A stretch of DNA of 58,382 nt from Lachnospiraceae bacterium (GCA_015057585.1 SVEF01000017.1:1-58382); one strand, 5' to 3'; numbered from the stretch's first letter, positions 1-8,513 are shown. Notes: generated by a model from the sequence alone, not told the origin. Program-made: numbers and translations.

Positions 1-563
1 TGAATTTCGTCAAACACAAGCCCCGACACCGAAAAACCATGCTTACCGCCAACTTCTGCAGAAAGCACCTGATAATACCCGGCATTTCCGTAATTGACAA
101 TCCGCTTCGTCGCTCCCATAATCTTGGAACGCTTGAGCAGAGCCGGAGACATCTCCACCATCTGCCGTGCCACATCAAATACAATACTTGCCTGCTGACG
201 GTCAGCCGCTGCTCCGTACACTTCTGCAGAAGGTTCATTGTCCGCATAAAGCAGATATAACGCAATGGCTGCTGCCAATTCTGATTTACCCACTTTCTTG
301 CAGATTTCCACAAACGCTGTCCGAAACTGACGATTGCCATCCGCCTTTACGATTCCGAAAATATCCCGTATCAACTGCTCCTGCCACGGAAGCAACCAGA
401 ACCTTTTACCACACCATTTTCCTTTCGTATGACAAAGGTTCTCAATAAACTTCACTGCCCGGTCTGCTTTCGCCTTATCGTAATGAGAAGTCGGAAGCAT
501 AAACTGACTCGGTTTGTAGTTCTTTAGCTTCGGATACCCTTTTGGTCTTGTTTCCTGTGCCAC
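1..563 (-). CDS. terL: phage terminase large subunit, N-terminal part (runs off left edge)
   Basis: The reading frame is open from a GTG at 563 to the window edge (187 codons), so only the N-terminal third is present. The large terminase is the ATP-driven DNA packaging motor and nuclease of tailed phages. A Walker A-like segment (KKVGKSE) lies near residue 90, followed by an Ala-rich helix and the strand EVYGAAADR, as in the Terminase_1 / HK97-type family. The GTG shares one base with the TAG stop of the small subunit gene, so the two are translationally coupled. It is the head end of the leftward packaging operon; portal and capsid genes would be expected left of the window. The family call is firm; the start is supported by the overlap with the upstream gene. 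Confidence 0.85.
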   Translation of the reverse strand, partial: MAQETRPKGYPKLKNYKPSQFMLPTSHYDKAKADRAVKFIENLCHTKGKWCGKRFWLLPWQEQLIRDIFGIVKADGNRQFRTAFVEICKKVGKSELAAAIALYLLYADNEPSAEVYGAAADRQQASIVFDVARQMVEMSPALLKRSKIMGATKRIVNYGNAGYYQVLSAEVGGKHGFSVSGLVFDEI

Positions 564-1033
564 TAAGAACCACCTCCAAGCAATGCTTCCATCTCATCCT
601 CAGAATCCTTATCAGAACTAATCGCCGCCACAATCCTTGTTCTGGCAGACGGTGTCAAACCGAACTCCGCTGCCGCCTGCAGCATCAGCTTCTGATTCGT
701 ATTCGCAATACCAACCCAAGGAGTCTGCTGCTGATATCCCTTCTCTGTTTCAAAAGTGGAACCCTCAGCGTCGATATGCTCCTGCGCTTCCTTCCATCTG
801 GCATACGACTGACAATACGCCGCAAACGCAGCCATATCCACTTCTGTCAACACACCAATCTGGTTCAGCTTCTCGCATAACCGTTCCCACTCCTGCTTCG
901 CTTCCGGAAGCAACCACTCAGGACAAGTCGGCATTCCCTTGTCAGGCTTCGGCTCTTTTTTATTCAATTTTCTCTTTCCCGGATTACCTTCCAGCTCCTT
1001 CACCGCTGTAGGTTTTGGCTTTCTACCTGCCAT
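563..1033 (-). CDS. terS: phage terminase small subunit, P27 family
   Basis: 156 residues, usual length for the P27 family (Terminase_4). The diagnostic N-terminus is visible: GRKPKPTAVKELEGNPGKRK, a basic motif shared by this family. The small subunit recognises phage DNA and loads the large subunit. The ATG has a GGGGGA ribosome site. The gene sits directly upstream of terL with a one-base overlap and downstream of an HNH nuclease gene, the standard order in HK97-like cos phages. Confidence 0.88.
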   Translation of the reverse strand: MAGRKPKPTAVKELEGNPGKRKLNKKEPKPDKGMPTCPEWLLPEAKQEWERLCEKLNQIGVLTEVDMAAFAAYCQSYARWKEAQEHIDAEGSTFETEKGYQQQTPWVGIANTNQKLMLQAAAEFGLTPSARTRIVAAISSDKDSEDEMEALLGGGS

Positions 1034-1049
1034 CCGACTTCCCCCTTTC

Positions 1050-1160
1050 TATAAAAAATATTGAAGATTACCCCCCGTCTTCCATTTCGCGATTTTACAC
1101 ACGTGACCCCCGCATCGTTCCCCTCGGCAGTCACCTGTAGAGATTTTGACTCCCCCTACC
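1050..1160. other. possible phage cos/packaging region
   Basis: This short gap between the HNH gene and terS carries several G-runs when read on the minus strand (GGGGGA, GAGGGG, GCGGGGG and GGGGGG) around an alternating CACGTG/TCGCGA stretch. HNH-terS intervals of cos phages commonly hold the cohesive-end site. No overhang can be read directly, so this is placement by context plus base composition. Confidence 0.3.
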
Positions 1161-1161
1161 C

Positions 1162-1536
1162 TTAGTAAGAATACTGACGGTCTTTGTTCCACCTGTCACC
1201 ACGTTCCGCATGCAGTCTGGCATGACAACCAGAGCATAGTGCTATGAGGTTGCTAGCATCATGGCTCCCACCTTCACTCAACGGAACCTTGTGATGTACT
1301 TCCTCTGTCTCAACCATAATTCCCTTAGTAAAACACACAGCACAATATGGATGAGCCAATCTATACCGTTCACGTATCTTTGGCCAATCCCCTTTATAAC
1401 GTTTCTTCGTCTCCGGATTCCTTCCATATCGCTCGTAATTGTGATTCTGTAATTTCTGATGCTCCTCACAAAATCGTCCGTAAGTAAGATTCGGACATCC
1501 CGCTACCGAACACCCTCGCTTAGGTTTACTAGGCAA
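1162..1536 (-). CDS. phage HNH endonuclease
   Basis: About 124 residues. A Cys pair near the N-terminus (CSVAGCP...CEEH) precedes a typical HNH core: CAVC, then EVHHKVPLSEGG, then NLIALCSGCHARLH, which supplies the metal-binding Cys pairs and the catalytic His. Phage-encoded HNH proteins next to terS help the terminase cut cos DNA (known for HK97 gp74). I prefer a TTG start at 1536 (protein beginning MPSKPKRGC) because GAGGTG lies six bases upstream; the frame is open to 1557. The gene is the last before the terminase pair in the leftward operon. Confidence 0.82.
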   Translation of the reverse strand: MPSKPKRGCSVAGCPNLTYGRFCEEHQKLQNHNYERYGRNPETKKRYKGDWPKIRERYRLAHPYCAVCFTKGIMVETEEVHHKVPLSEGGSHDASNLIALCSGCHARLHAERGDRWNKDRQYSY

Positions 1537-1555
1537 AACATTCACCTCTTCCCAC

Positions 1556-1592
1556 AAAAAAAGCGCTGCAACCGTTTCCAGTCACAACGCCT
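1556..1592 (-). terminator. rho-independent terminator after the late-regulator gene
   Basis: On the minus strand a stem of about 10 pairs (arms 1581-1590 and 1563-1572, with G-U pairs) is followed by seven Ts. It separates the early operon from the HNH/terminase genes, so those probably need a separate late promoter or antitermination. Confidence 0.6.
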
Positions 1593-1648
1593 TATCTATT
1601 ATCTTCATCATAATAATATCATACATTGACATTCTCATACAATGTCTT

Positions 1649-2083
1649 TTACTGCCCTGTTTCAGATTGTTCCGCCCACTCTGGCAAAACCAACGCTTCC
1701 AATGCTTTACCATGAAGTTTATACACGTACCGTTCATTGTACTTCATATATTGTGCGATATCTTTCCAGTCTCTTCCGCAGAGATATCGCTGTTCCAATA
1801 ACGTCTTATATTCTTCATTCGAAAGAGCATTGATGACACCGTAAACCTCAGCCTTAAAATCAACTAACTTATCAATATCATCGTTGATTTCTTTCTCCAG
1901 CTCTATAATTTTTACAATGGTATTCTCCATACGATGAATATTCCGGTTCGGACTTCCCGGCATATCGGTCATAAGTCTGCTTCCCATGGCTGCCATATTC
2001 CGCAACGTCTCAATCTGTTCCATCTTGCTACCAATTCTCTGGTCTGCACTTATCACAAGTGACATATACTGTTTTGCTGTCAT
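1649..2083 (-). CDS. DUF1492-type phage regulator (ArpU/RinA-like, sigma region 4-like)
   Basis: 144 residues. The middle is a helical, charged segment (EKEINDDIDKLVDFKAEVY). The C-terminal half carries a helix-turn-helix resembling sigma-70 region 4: EEYKTLLEQRYLCGRDWKDI followed by MKYNERYVYKLHGKALEAL. DUF1492 proteins sit at the end of early operons in Firmicute phages and are thought to activate late genes. Position fits: last early gene, then a terminator, then HNH-terS-terL. It has a good ribosome site (AAGGAAGGAG) before ATG 2083. Confidence 0.72.
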   Translation of the reverse strand: MTAKQYMSLVISADQRIGSKMEQIETLRNMAAMGSRLMTDMPGSPNRNIHRMENTIVKIIELEKEINDDIDKLVDFKAEVYGVINALSNEEYKTLLEQRYLCGRDWKDIAQYMKYNERYVYKLHGKALEALVLPEWAEQSETGQ

Positions 2084-2130
2084 ACGTCATTCTCCTTCCT
2101 TTATCATAAACTCAGTAAAAGTTCCATCCA

Positions 2131-3966
2131 TCAACCGTTCTCAAATGGTACATTTTCATCATCCCGTACCGGCAAAAACTCCAATTGTTCATACTCTTCC
2201 TCCCAGCCAAGCCTCCAGTCAAAGTCAAAGCTACTCTCTGAAATCCGCTTTGTTTCCGGTTGGAAAAACATCTTAATTCCCACACGATTCGTCTGTCCGG
2301 TCAGTCGGTTCTTGTACACCTTCAATTCTCGTTCTGCCGTATCTACAGGGATATCCTTCCCTTTCGGTCTTGAATATCTAAGTACCACATCTACAAGATT
2401 CGTGATATTTGAACTTCCTGCTATATCGTCGTTATCAAACTCCATACCCGTTCTTTTACGTGGATGTGCCACAAGGAAGATAATCACGTTATATCTCTTC
2501 GCCAACTTTGCAAGCGCATTCACGAAAATTGTCTGCTGCCGATACTGGTCAACGCTGGTATCATCCACCATAGCAGTCATCAGATTATCCACTACTAATA
2601 CCCGACATCCATACTGTTTAATCGCCATCTCCAGTGTCGATAACAGAGTTTCCTCTTCTGACTTATCAGCCAAAATATTATTGTCGTAAATATATACTCT
2701 GTCCCGGTACCACTTTTCGATAATCGGTAATGCACAATTATCTACGGAGTAGCTTGCAAATCCTGAGGAAGCAACAAAGCGGTTCACAAACTCACTACCT
2801 GCCACCTGTCCGTCGAACCACGCCTTAAAGTACCAGTTCATCAGTTCCCCGGAATAAAAGAACACATTGTACCCTGCTGCCACTGCAAAAGAACCAAACT
2901 GCGAGGCAAGTGTAGATTTTCCTTCGCCTCGTTCCCCAGTCAACAAAATCAGCTGACCAAAGTAAAAGCCACCCAGTATTCGGTCCAGTGCCTGAATCCC
3001 ACTCGAAAACTTCTCCAGTTTCCCAAGCTCCACCTGCTCCACATCAGCAAGAGGCATTATCTTCGGATGCTTCACCGGTACCGCCTGTGCTACTGCATCC
3101 ACCAACGCTTCCTTACCAAACTTACGAAGAATTTCATTGGCATCCTTACATCCTCGATAATCCTCCGGTCGAATATGCTTTACGGTTCCATTAAACCGGT
3201 TATACATTTCATCCAACAGCGTAATCTTCTCTTTCTCATAATCACCGAATACAATCAGCGTATTGAAATTGCAGAGAAAATCCCAACAGTGTGGCAGCCA
3301 TGTAAATCCGTTAGCACCGGTAGGTACCGATACTGCATTTTCCACACCTGCCTCAGCCAAAGAAAGCGAATCAATCTGTCCCTCCGTCAGAACCAGCGTA
3401 TCATTCTCCATGTTGCACTGATCCATCCCAAACAGAATCGTCTTACAGTCGGCTTCGCACCACTCTTTGCTCTTATCCTTCGTCTTGTCAAAATCGGTCT
3501 TCCGGTACTTGATAAACTGCAGAACATTCTTTTCATCATAAAACGGAAACACCAAGATGTTCTCCCTATCCTTTTGCACCGTAATATGATACCGCCTGGT
3601 AATTTCCTCAGAAATCCCTCTCGACTCCATATACGCTACAGCTGCAGGCTTCGGTTCCGGCTTCTCCGATACCTTAAACCTTTTATACTGCTTAACACTG
3701 CGGTAGTATTCATCCACAGCGTTGCTTAAGCTAAATCCAAACTGCCTTGAAAGACTAATCATGTTTCCTTTGGCACTGCAGCTGGCGCGGAAGCAGTGAT
3801 ATTGTCCGGTCGTAAGATTGATAGCAAACTTTTCTTTCTCCGTAGATGTCATTCCACAAAACGGGCACTTCTTAAAAATCAGCTCGTTACCTCTTCGTCT
3901 CACCGGTATATGCACATAACTGGCAAATGCTTCCGCATCCTCCGGCTTAAATTCGTATAATGCCAT
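2131..3966 (-). CDS. phage bifunctional DNA primase-helicase (T7 gp4-like)
   Basis: 611 residues in the order zinc finger, TOPRIM, RecA-like helicase. A CHC2-type finger lies near residues 32-65 (CPFCG...YHCFRASCSAKG). The TOPRIM motif TLVLTEGQIDSLSLAEAG is near residue 190. The helicase has Walker A GERGEGKST near residue 345 and Walker B CRVLVVDNLMTA near 455, then a hexameric-helicase motif AHPRKR. The protein would unwind and prime the phage fork. It is the largest gene of the early operon and sits ten bases after the next gene upstream. Confidence 0.88.
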   Translation of the reverse strand: MALYEFKPEDAEAFASYVHIPVRRRGNELIFKKCPFCGMTSTEKEKFAINLTTGQYHCFRASCSAKGNMISLSRQFGFSLSNAVDEYYRSVKQYKRFKVSEKPEPKPAAVAYMESRGISEEITRRYHITVQKDRENILVFPFYDEKNVLQFIKYRKTDFDKTKDKSKEWCEADCKTILFGMDQCNMENDTLVLTEGQIDSLSLAEAGVENAVSVPTGANGFTWLPHCWDFLCNFNTLIVFGDYEKEKITLLDEMYNRFNGTVKHIRPEDYRGCKDANEILRKFGKEALVDAVAQAVPVKHPKIMPLADVEQVELGKLEKFSSGIQALDRILGGFYFGQLILLTGERGEGKSTLASQFGSFAVAAGYNVFFYSGELMNWYFKAWFDGQVAGSEFVNRFVASSGFASYSVDNCALPIIEKWYRDRVYIYDNNILADKSEEETLLSTLEMAIKQYGCRVLVVDNLMTAMVDDTSVDQYRQQTIFVNALAKLAKRYNVIIFLVAHPRKRTGMEFDNDDIAGSSNITNLVDVVLRYSRPKGKDIPVDTAERELKVYKNRLTGQTNRVGIKMFFQPETKRISESSFDFDWRLGWEEEYEQLEFLPVRDDENVPFENG

Positions 3967-3976
3967 CTAACTCACC

Positions 3977-4498
3977 TCACTCTTCCAAACTTTCAAACCA
4001 TGCCTCCGCCGCTTCAACTTCCTGCTTGGACTGAGCAGCTACATTGTTTCCTTTATTCTCTTGGTTAGAATTATTCTCCTTATTGTATGTGCCGACCGGT
4101 TGCTGATTTGCCGCCGACTGATTGCCGACCGGTTGCCGATTGGTTGCCGACACACTCCCCGAAAAACCTTGATAAAGCCCGTAATTTACAATAAAAATGG
4201 TTGTCTGATGTGTCGTTGCTGACACCTGCACCATTCCGTCACTTTCCAGCTGACGTAAAAAACGGCTTACCTTATCCCTTCCCCAACCCCAACGCTCTGC
4301 CAGATATGTAATACTACGGTAAACAGTTCCCCGTTTACCGTGTATCACCTCATCCTTGAACACAAACTTTTCCTCTTTGTAATTAGCAAGCATAATCAAG
4401 TCAATCCACGCCTGCCCTTTCGAAAAAGGCTTTTCATCCCAAAGCCAATGTTCCTGCAAGGAACGATGAACCCCAACAAAACCTTTCTGAGTATTCAT
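3977..4498 (-). CDS. phage replication protein with winged-helix N-terminus
   Basis: 173 residues. The N-terminal 110 residues resemble replisome-organiser/DnaD-type winged helices: GFVGVHRSLQEHWLWDEKPF, then LAERWGWGRDKVSRFLRQLE, a clear recognition helix, and a short wing. The C-terminal part is low complexity (Asn/Gln rich) and ends in an acidic helix. It probably recruits the adjacent primase-helicase to the origin (inference). The start overlaps the stop of the ERCC4 gene by four bases (ATGA), indicating coupled translation. Confidence 0.6.
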   Translation of the reverse strand: MNTQKGFVGVHRSLQEHWLWDEKPFSKGQAWIDLIMLANYKEEKFVFKDEVIHGKRGTVYRSITYLAERWGWGRDKVSRFLRQLESDGMVQVSATTHQTTIFIVNYGLYQGFSGSVSATNRQPVGNQSAANQQPVGTYNKENNSNQENKGNNVAAQSKQEVEAAEAWFESLEE

Positions 4499-5031
4499 CC
4501 AAACTCACCTCGTTCTAACCGTTCTTTTAAGTCGCGGTATAATATTTCCTTTATCAGTTCACCACTGGTCTCTTCCTTACAAAAAATAAGGTTGACATTA
4601 TACCGCACCATAAATGCAACCACAGATGCCTTAAATGCCTTAGAGTTCATGCGTGTACGATATTTCCCGTTCAGCAAATTCTCCCACGAGGCATTTTCTG
4701 TAATCAAATACACCCGTGCTCCCATAGCCGCAGCACGTTCAAATTCATGCACAAACCGCCTGCGTCCCTTGCAAAAACAGGCTGCCAATTCATCCAGACT
4801 CATTTTGCGCTCCACCACACACAGCGGTTCCACCGTTTTCTCTACATCATAAAGAAAGCTTCCGTCCGGAAGTACTGCATTACACGTATAATCCCCGTAA
4901 CTCAACGTAGCCCGACGATACGGGCATTCGAAACGCTCATATCGTTTCCGTGCCCGCTCTGTCGGTTGCTCACGTGTGTCAATCAGGATTTCTATGCTTT
5001 TCAGTACTTTCTCCTGCTCTAACACAGTCAT
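4495..5031 (-). CDS. ERCC4-domain nuclease (XPF/Mus81-type fold)
   Basis: 178 residues. The ERCC4 core is readable: IEILIDTREQP near residue 12, then LSYGDYTC, then CVVERKMSLDEL, which contains the V-ERK catalytic signature, and ARVYLITENASW. Phage versions act on branched or recombination intermediates. It lies inside the replication/recombination operon between the SSB-like gene and the replication protein. No second helix-hairpin-helix domain is seen, so it may need a partner. Confidence 0.78.
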   Translation of the reverse strand: MTVLEQEKVLKSIEILIDTREQPTERARKRYERFECPYRRATLSYGDYTCNAVLPDGSFLYDVEKTVEPLCVVERKMSLDELAACFCKGRRRFVHEFERAAAMGARVYLITENASWENLLNGKYRTRMNSKAFKASVVAFMVRYNVNLIFCKEETSGELIKEILYRDLKERLERGEFG

Positions 5032-5036
5032 GGTTC

Positions 5037-5642
5037 TTACGCAAAAGGAAGTTCTGCGTCCAAGCCATCCGGTACGTTCATAAATCCGTCCGCATCCGTG
5101 GTCACTGCAGCACCGGTCTTACCCTGCCCTGCTGCCAACAACTTATCCTTCGGGAGCGTATATCTGCCGGAACGAATAGCGTCCACCTTACAAACGGCTG
5201 CCAAATTTACACTTTCCCCGATAGAACCATCATTCTTTTCATACTGGCGATTATTGAACAATCCGCCAACTAAAAGGCCTTTGAACTTTGCTTCGTCCCA
5301 GTCAAAATGATACCCCGGATTGCTTTCCTCCAATGCCTCAGTGAACGTCTTGAACTTGCGCTTTGTCCAACCATCCTGCTCTGTACCGTCATCCTTCGGA
5401 ACATTCAAAAGATAATTGCAGTGCCACTTCTTATCTTCCGTCTGCTGATTTTCATAATCCCTACGGAAGAAATCGCGGAACTCACCCTCTGCCACATCCA
5501 TCTGAATCTTTACATACTGACCGATGGAGTTTTCCTCCACGGTCGCACCGAGAATACGCATCACGTATCCACCTTTCGGGAGAGTCTGAATTTCTCCGTA
5601 ACTCTTTGTCTGTGCAAAATCTCTAAAGCTCTTAATTGCCAT
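5037..5642 (-). CDS. phage single-stranded DNA-binding protein (DUF669)
   Basis: 201 residues. DUF669 proteins are OB-fold SSB analogues in phage recombination modules. Seen here: central GQYVKIQMDVAEGEFRDFF, a conserved tryptophan-rich stretch, and a C-terminus ending in an acidic-hydrophobic tail (DGLDAELPFA) like the SSB tip that recruits partner enzymes. It is directly downstream of the RecA-like ATPase gene, the usual Sak4-SSB pairing. Confidence 0.8.
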   Translation of the reverse strand: MAIKSFRDFAQTKSYGEIQTLPKGGYVMRILGATVEENSIGQYVKIQMDVAEGEFRDFFRRDYENQQTEDKKWHCNYLLNVPKDDGTEQDGWTKRKFKTFTEALEESNPGYHFDWDEAKFKGLLVGGLFNNRQYEKNDGSIGESVNLAAVCKVDAIRSGRYTLPKDKLLAAGQGKTGAAVTTDADGFMNVPDGLDAELPFA

Positions 5643-5660
5643 AGTCTTACCCTCCTTAAA

Positions 5661-6308
5661 TTAATAATCTTTCATAACTTCGATTACCGACATAATGTCA
5701 GCATCTATATAATCCTCCGCAAATGCATCCAGCGGTGAGCGGCTGGAAGAATTATGGGAAGTTGTTTCAAACACATACCGGTCACCCATTTTAACAGTGC
5801 GTAATAACCAATTAAATTTGGAATCGATATCATTCTTCTCTGTCTTACGACCATTTGTTTTAATTCGGATACGTTCATAACCATCATCCATTCTCTCTGT
5901 TTGGGGATGGAAAAGCAGAATCACAACCAAATCTTCTCGAACAGTAGACGGATACTCAACCAAAATCCAAACATTTTGTGCAATATCAGTCCACTTATCG
6001 AATCCCTTTTCTTTGCACCTACGCATTTCCTCTGAAACCATTAAATTGTTTACTGTGTCCACAACAAAATAATTAAAATGCTTGTACTTCTCATTTGTAG
6101 CAATTGCTTTCATGCACTGGAAAACAGTCTCAGGTTCCGAGGTTCTTATATAATTCCCCTTTTCCTGACTGTATTCCTCTCGCCACCCCTTCCAGTTCAA
6201 CCCTTTGCCATCGCAATCAACATAAAACGTCTTCTCCGGCGGCAATCCTTTCAGCGACGTTGTTTTACCGCTTGCAGGTTCGCCCATAATTCCAAGTAAA
6301 TATGCCAT
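5661..6308 (-). CDS. phage recombination ATPase (AAA_24, Sak4-like)
   Basis: 215 residues, a compact RecA-core NTPase. Walker A is GEPASGKTT at residues 9-17; a Walker B-like strand YFVVDTVNNLM follows near residue 80; an Arg/His-rich sensor segment (LLFHPQTERMDDG) comes later. Proteins of this type act in single-strand annealing with the neighbouring SSB. No separate DNA-binding domain is visible. ATG 6308 has a GGAGGA site. Confidence 0.78.
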   Translation of the reverse strand: MAYLLGIMGEPASGKTTSLKGLPPEKTFYVDCDGKGLNWKGWREEYSQEKGNYIRTSEPETVFQCMKAIATNEKYKHFNYFVVDTVNNLMVSEEMRRCKEKGFDKWTDIAQNVWILVEYPSTVREDLVVILLFHPQTERMDDGYERIRIKTNGRKTEKNDIDSKFNWLLRTVKMGDRYVFETTSHNSSSRSPLDAFAEDYIDADIMSVIEVMKDY

Positions 6309-6319
6309 ACCGATTCCTC

Positions 6320-6805
6320 CTATCTGATGCGCAAGCTCTCCGACTGAGTGAGCTCTGCAAAATCTGTGTTGCCGTGTTCCTTCACATATGCGATAATCGC
6401 TTTCTTGTCTACCCGTGGCTCCAAATGAACCAAGAACTCTTCCGGGACATCTCCGATGATGTTCACGGAAGCAGGATTCTTCTGGATATTGAAGCTGAAC
6501 AAATCCGTCTGAAACTTGCGCTTATTCAAAAGAATCATGGACTGTTCCAGATTTCGCTTCATACGCTCTACTTTGTTTTCCAGCATTTTCTTTCTTCCAG
6601 TCAGACGGGCAATCTCAGCTTCCAACGTATCTTCCTGACCCTCAAGCATGCGGATAATCTTTGCATACGCATCCGCTTTTTCTTCAATTTCGAAATCCAA
6701 TGTTTCCAACGTATCAGAAAATACCTGCGGATCAACTTCACTGTCTTCCGCCATTTTCTTTAATAACAATGCCTGTCCTGTTAATTCATATAAAGAAGCA
6801 CCCAT
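6320..6805 (-). CDS. siphovirus Gp157-family protein
   Basis: The family start MGASLYELTGQALLLKKMAE fixes the ATG at 6805, preceded by GGAGGTG; the frame is open 14 codons further but without a ribosome site. The protein is a long coiled coil (residues 40-105, heptads of Leu/Ile with many Glu and Lys) followed by a small C-terminal alpha-beta part containing IPEEF-like VPEEFLV. Gp157 was linked in streptococcal phage to phage resistance of the host, but its biochemical role is unclear. It lies in the recombination operon next to the Sak4-like gene. Confidence 0.8.
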   Translation of the reverse strand: MGASLYELTGQALLLKKMAEDSEVDPQVFSDTLETLDFEIEEKADAYAKIIRMLEGQEDTLEAEIARLTGRKKMLENKVERMKRNLEQSMILLNKRKFQTDLFSFNIQKNPASVNIIGDVPEEFLVHLEPRVDKKAIIAYVKEHGNTDFAELTQSESLRIR

Positions 6806-6806
6806 G

Positions 6807-7166
6807 TTACACCTCCAAACCCAGCGAATACTTAATCGCCGCATCAATTCTTGCCATATCTTCCGGTCTCAGCTGCTCCACGACATCCAATACTGCCGTC
6901 CGGTCGATTGTTGCCATCTGTTCTGCCTGCACTACCGACAGTTTCAAATTGTCGTAATGCTGGAGCAACACGTGTGTGCGCATCTCCAAACGTTTAAGCT
7001 GCGAAGACAGGAAGCATACAATCAGTGTTGGACTGTACAGATTTCCCTTCTCGTTTTGAATCACGACCGCCGGATGCTTCCCTTTCATCACATGACCCTT
7101 GGAGGTTTTATTTACATCCTCCACAAAAACGACTGTGCCTCTTTTAATAACCGAACCGTCTACCAT
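6807..7166 (-). CDS. MazF/PemK-family protein
   Basis: 119 residues from ATG 7166, chosen because AAAGGAG lies eight bases upstream; a TTG at 7190 is in frame but lacks a ribosome site. The PemK-like fold is visible: IKRGTVVFVEDV at the start, GHVMKGKHPAVVIQNEKGN, then SPTLIVCFLSSQ, and the conserved C-terminal ATIDRTAVLD and LRPEDMARIDAAIKYSLGL. MazF relatives are mRNA interferases. Here it overlaps the end of a 74-residue gene by 23 bases, which could be its antitoxin or unrelated. It could also be a domesticated RNA-processing protein of the phage. Confidence 0.75.
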   Translation of the reverse strand: MVDGSVIKRGTVVFVEDVNKTSKGHVMKGKHPAVVIQNEKGNLYSPTLIVCFLSSQLKRLEMRTHVLLQHYDNLKLSVVQAEQMATIDRTAVLDVVEQLRPEDMARIDAAIKYSLGLEV

Positions 7167-7368
7167 CTGTTTCTTCTCCTTTAACTTCAATAATCTTCAC
7201 CGTTTCCACGGTCTCTCCCGGATTTAACACCAGAATCTGTCTTGCCTCTCCGAACAGTTTCCTTAAGAAAAACTCTCTGACATTCACTTTCCTTGTGGAA
7301 AGCACCTGTCTCTTTCTAAAATTCTTCTGCGTCAGAACGACATTCACTTCATGTTTTCTGCTACTCAT
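7144..7368 (-). CDS. small basic protein upstream of the MazF-like gene
   Basis: 74 residues with the strongly basic segment NFRKRQVLSTRKVNVREFFL, then a beta-rich stretch (ILVLNPGETVETVKIIEVK). I do not recognise a family. It ends inside the MazF-like gene, which places it where antitoxins usually sit, but no known antitoxin DNA-binding fold is evident. GGAGAG precedes the ATG. Confidence 0.6.
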   Translation of the reverse strand: MSSRKHEVNVVLTQKNFRKRQVLSTRKVNVREFFLRKLFGEARQILVLNPGETVETVKIIEVKGEETDGRRFGY

Positions 7369-7470
7369 AACACGCTCTCCTTTCTCTTATACGGGTTTGC
7401 CCCGGAGGTTGTTTTTCATCCCTCTAATTACAAGGAAAAAAGTCAACCCCCTCCGAAAATCCACATAAAA

Positions 7471-8115
7471 TCAGATAGTCATGTATCTCTTTACTTTCTC
7501 TTCAATTTTGTTTAACCGATTTTTTATTGCCTGCTTTGTCACTGGTTTTTCTTGTTCAGCGGCAATCTGTTCCATCGTTTTCCCAGCACCATAGTAGTCA
7601 TAAATTAAGTTTTTCTGTTCTTCTGAAAGATGGGGAAAAACCTTCTCTTTTAATGCACGAACAAGTGGGCTGTCTTTCTTTGGCTCCGCAAACAGCACCG
7701 CTTCTGGACCAATCAATTCCGGACTGATAAAAACATCACCAGAAATATTGATAACATTTGTTCCGTCCACCCTTGATGTCCCAATGCGTGCCATTCCAGT
7801 TTCGTTAAACTCATCTTCATCCGAATTGCCACTACATAAGCTCAAGTCAGCTCGACTATAAATATCCTCTGCCCCCTGAACTTCTGCATTGTCAAACCTT
7901 TGCATTACATCCATTATCTCCAGAGAAAGAACGTTTCCTTTTGCGTCAGTTTCCCCTTCATAATGCTCAACTTTCTTATACTGGCAGCTGCCATCCTCAC
8001 ATTCGACAAACTCCAGCTCCACATAAGTAGTCTTATTTTTTCTGTGGCAAGGACGGTTTGCGTCATAACGAGACTTATAATTTTTTTCTTTTGTTTCATT
8101 GCTTGGATTCTTCAT
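7471..8115 (-). CDS. sigma-like helix-turn-helix protein, first gene of the early operon
   Basis: 214 residues. Only the C-terminus is informative: LSEEQKNLIYDYYGAGKTME followed by KPVTKQAIKNRLNKIEEKV, a sigma region 4-type helix-turn-helix. The N-terminal 60 residues are basic and contain paired Cys/His (RPCHRKN, VECEDGSC); residues 80-120 are acidic. It probably controls phage transcription (inference). The ATG is preceded by GGAGGGACA. About 100 bases separate it from the 74-residue gene downstream. Confidence 0.6.
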   Translation of the reverse strand: MKNPSNETKEKNYKSRYDANRPCHRKNKTTYVELEFVECEDGSCQYKKVEHYEGETDAKGNVLSLEIMDVMQRFDNAEVQGAEDIYSRADLSLCSGNSDEDEFNETGMARIGTSRVDGTNVINISGDVFISPELIGPEAVLFAEPKKDSPLVRALKEKVFPHLSEEQKNLIYDYYGAGKTMEQIAAEQEKPVTKQAIKNRLNKIEEKVKRYMTI

Positions 8116-8156
8116 GTTTTGTCCCTCCAGATTTTTTGCTAATCTCTGCGAGGCAC

Positions 8157-8194
8157 AAAAAGGAGCCGGTGACCATTACAGCATCACCGACTCC
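8157..8194 (-). terminator. terminator, leftward
   Basis: Arms 8184-8194 and 8162-8172 (GGAGTCGGTGA / TCACCGGCTCC, one mismatch) with TTTTT at 8161-8157 on the minus strand. It ends leftward transcripts coming from the 8.2-8.6 kb gap just before the early operon, so the early operon should have its own start downstream of it or be antiterminated. Confidence 0.7.
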
Positions 8195-8513
8195 GTAAAA
8201 ATGGCATGACGAATAAACGGTGATGTGCATTAAGTTCTGAACGCTAGTCTTTATCACTAACGTTCTGTCCTTATTGCCCACGCCCGCATTCTAATGGCCA
8301 TCTCGAATACGTTTGAGATTTTTGATTTTATGTAGTAAAATGGATTTATCCCGATATCGGGTACCACATTACAACCTAAGCAGATTTTCCCTTACACCTT
8401 AGTTATGGAAAATCTTTTTTTGAAAATTGTTTTTCACACAAAAATGTGTGTCATAGTTATTATGTAAAATGATTTTTCATCCATCGTGTCATTAAATGAT
8501 TTCCCGCCGAAAA
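8195..8513. other. gene-free regulatory interval upstream of the early operon
   Basis: No convincing ORF on either strand. It contains a 12-base perfect palindrome CCCGATATCGGG at 8350-8361 and a rightward terminator-like hairpin at 8382-8421 (AGATTTTCC / GGAAAATCT then seven Ts). Two terminators of opposite direction in a gene-free stretch could bracket a small RNA; no known RNA family is recognised. Confidence 0.4.
8382..8421 (+). terminator. rightward terminator-like hairpin without an upstream rightward gene
   Basis: Arms 8382-8390 and 8407-8415 (nine perfect pairs, A/T rich) followed by a T-run to 8421. No protein gene reads rightward into it, so it may end a small RNA or an antisense transcript. 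Confidence 0.45.

Noticed and set aside
8096-8281. 61-codon leftward ORF
   Set aside because: It runs through a terminator hairpin and overlaps the start of the sigma-like gene; no ribosome site.
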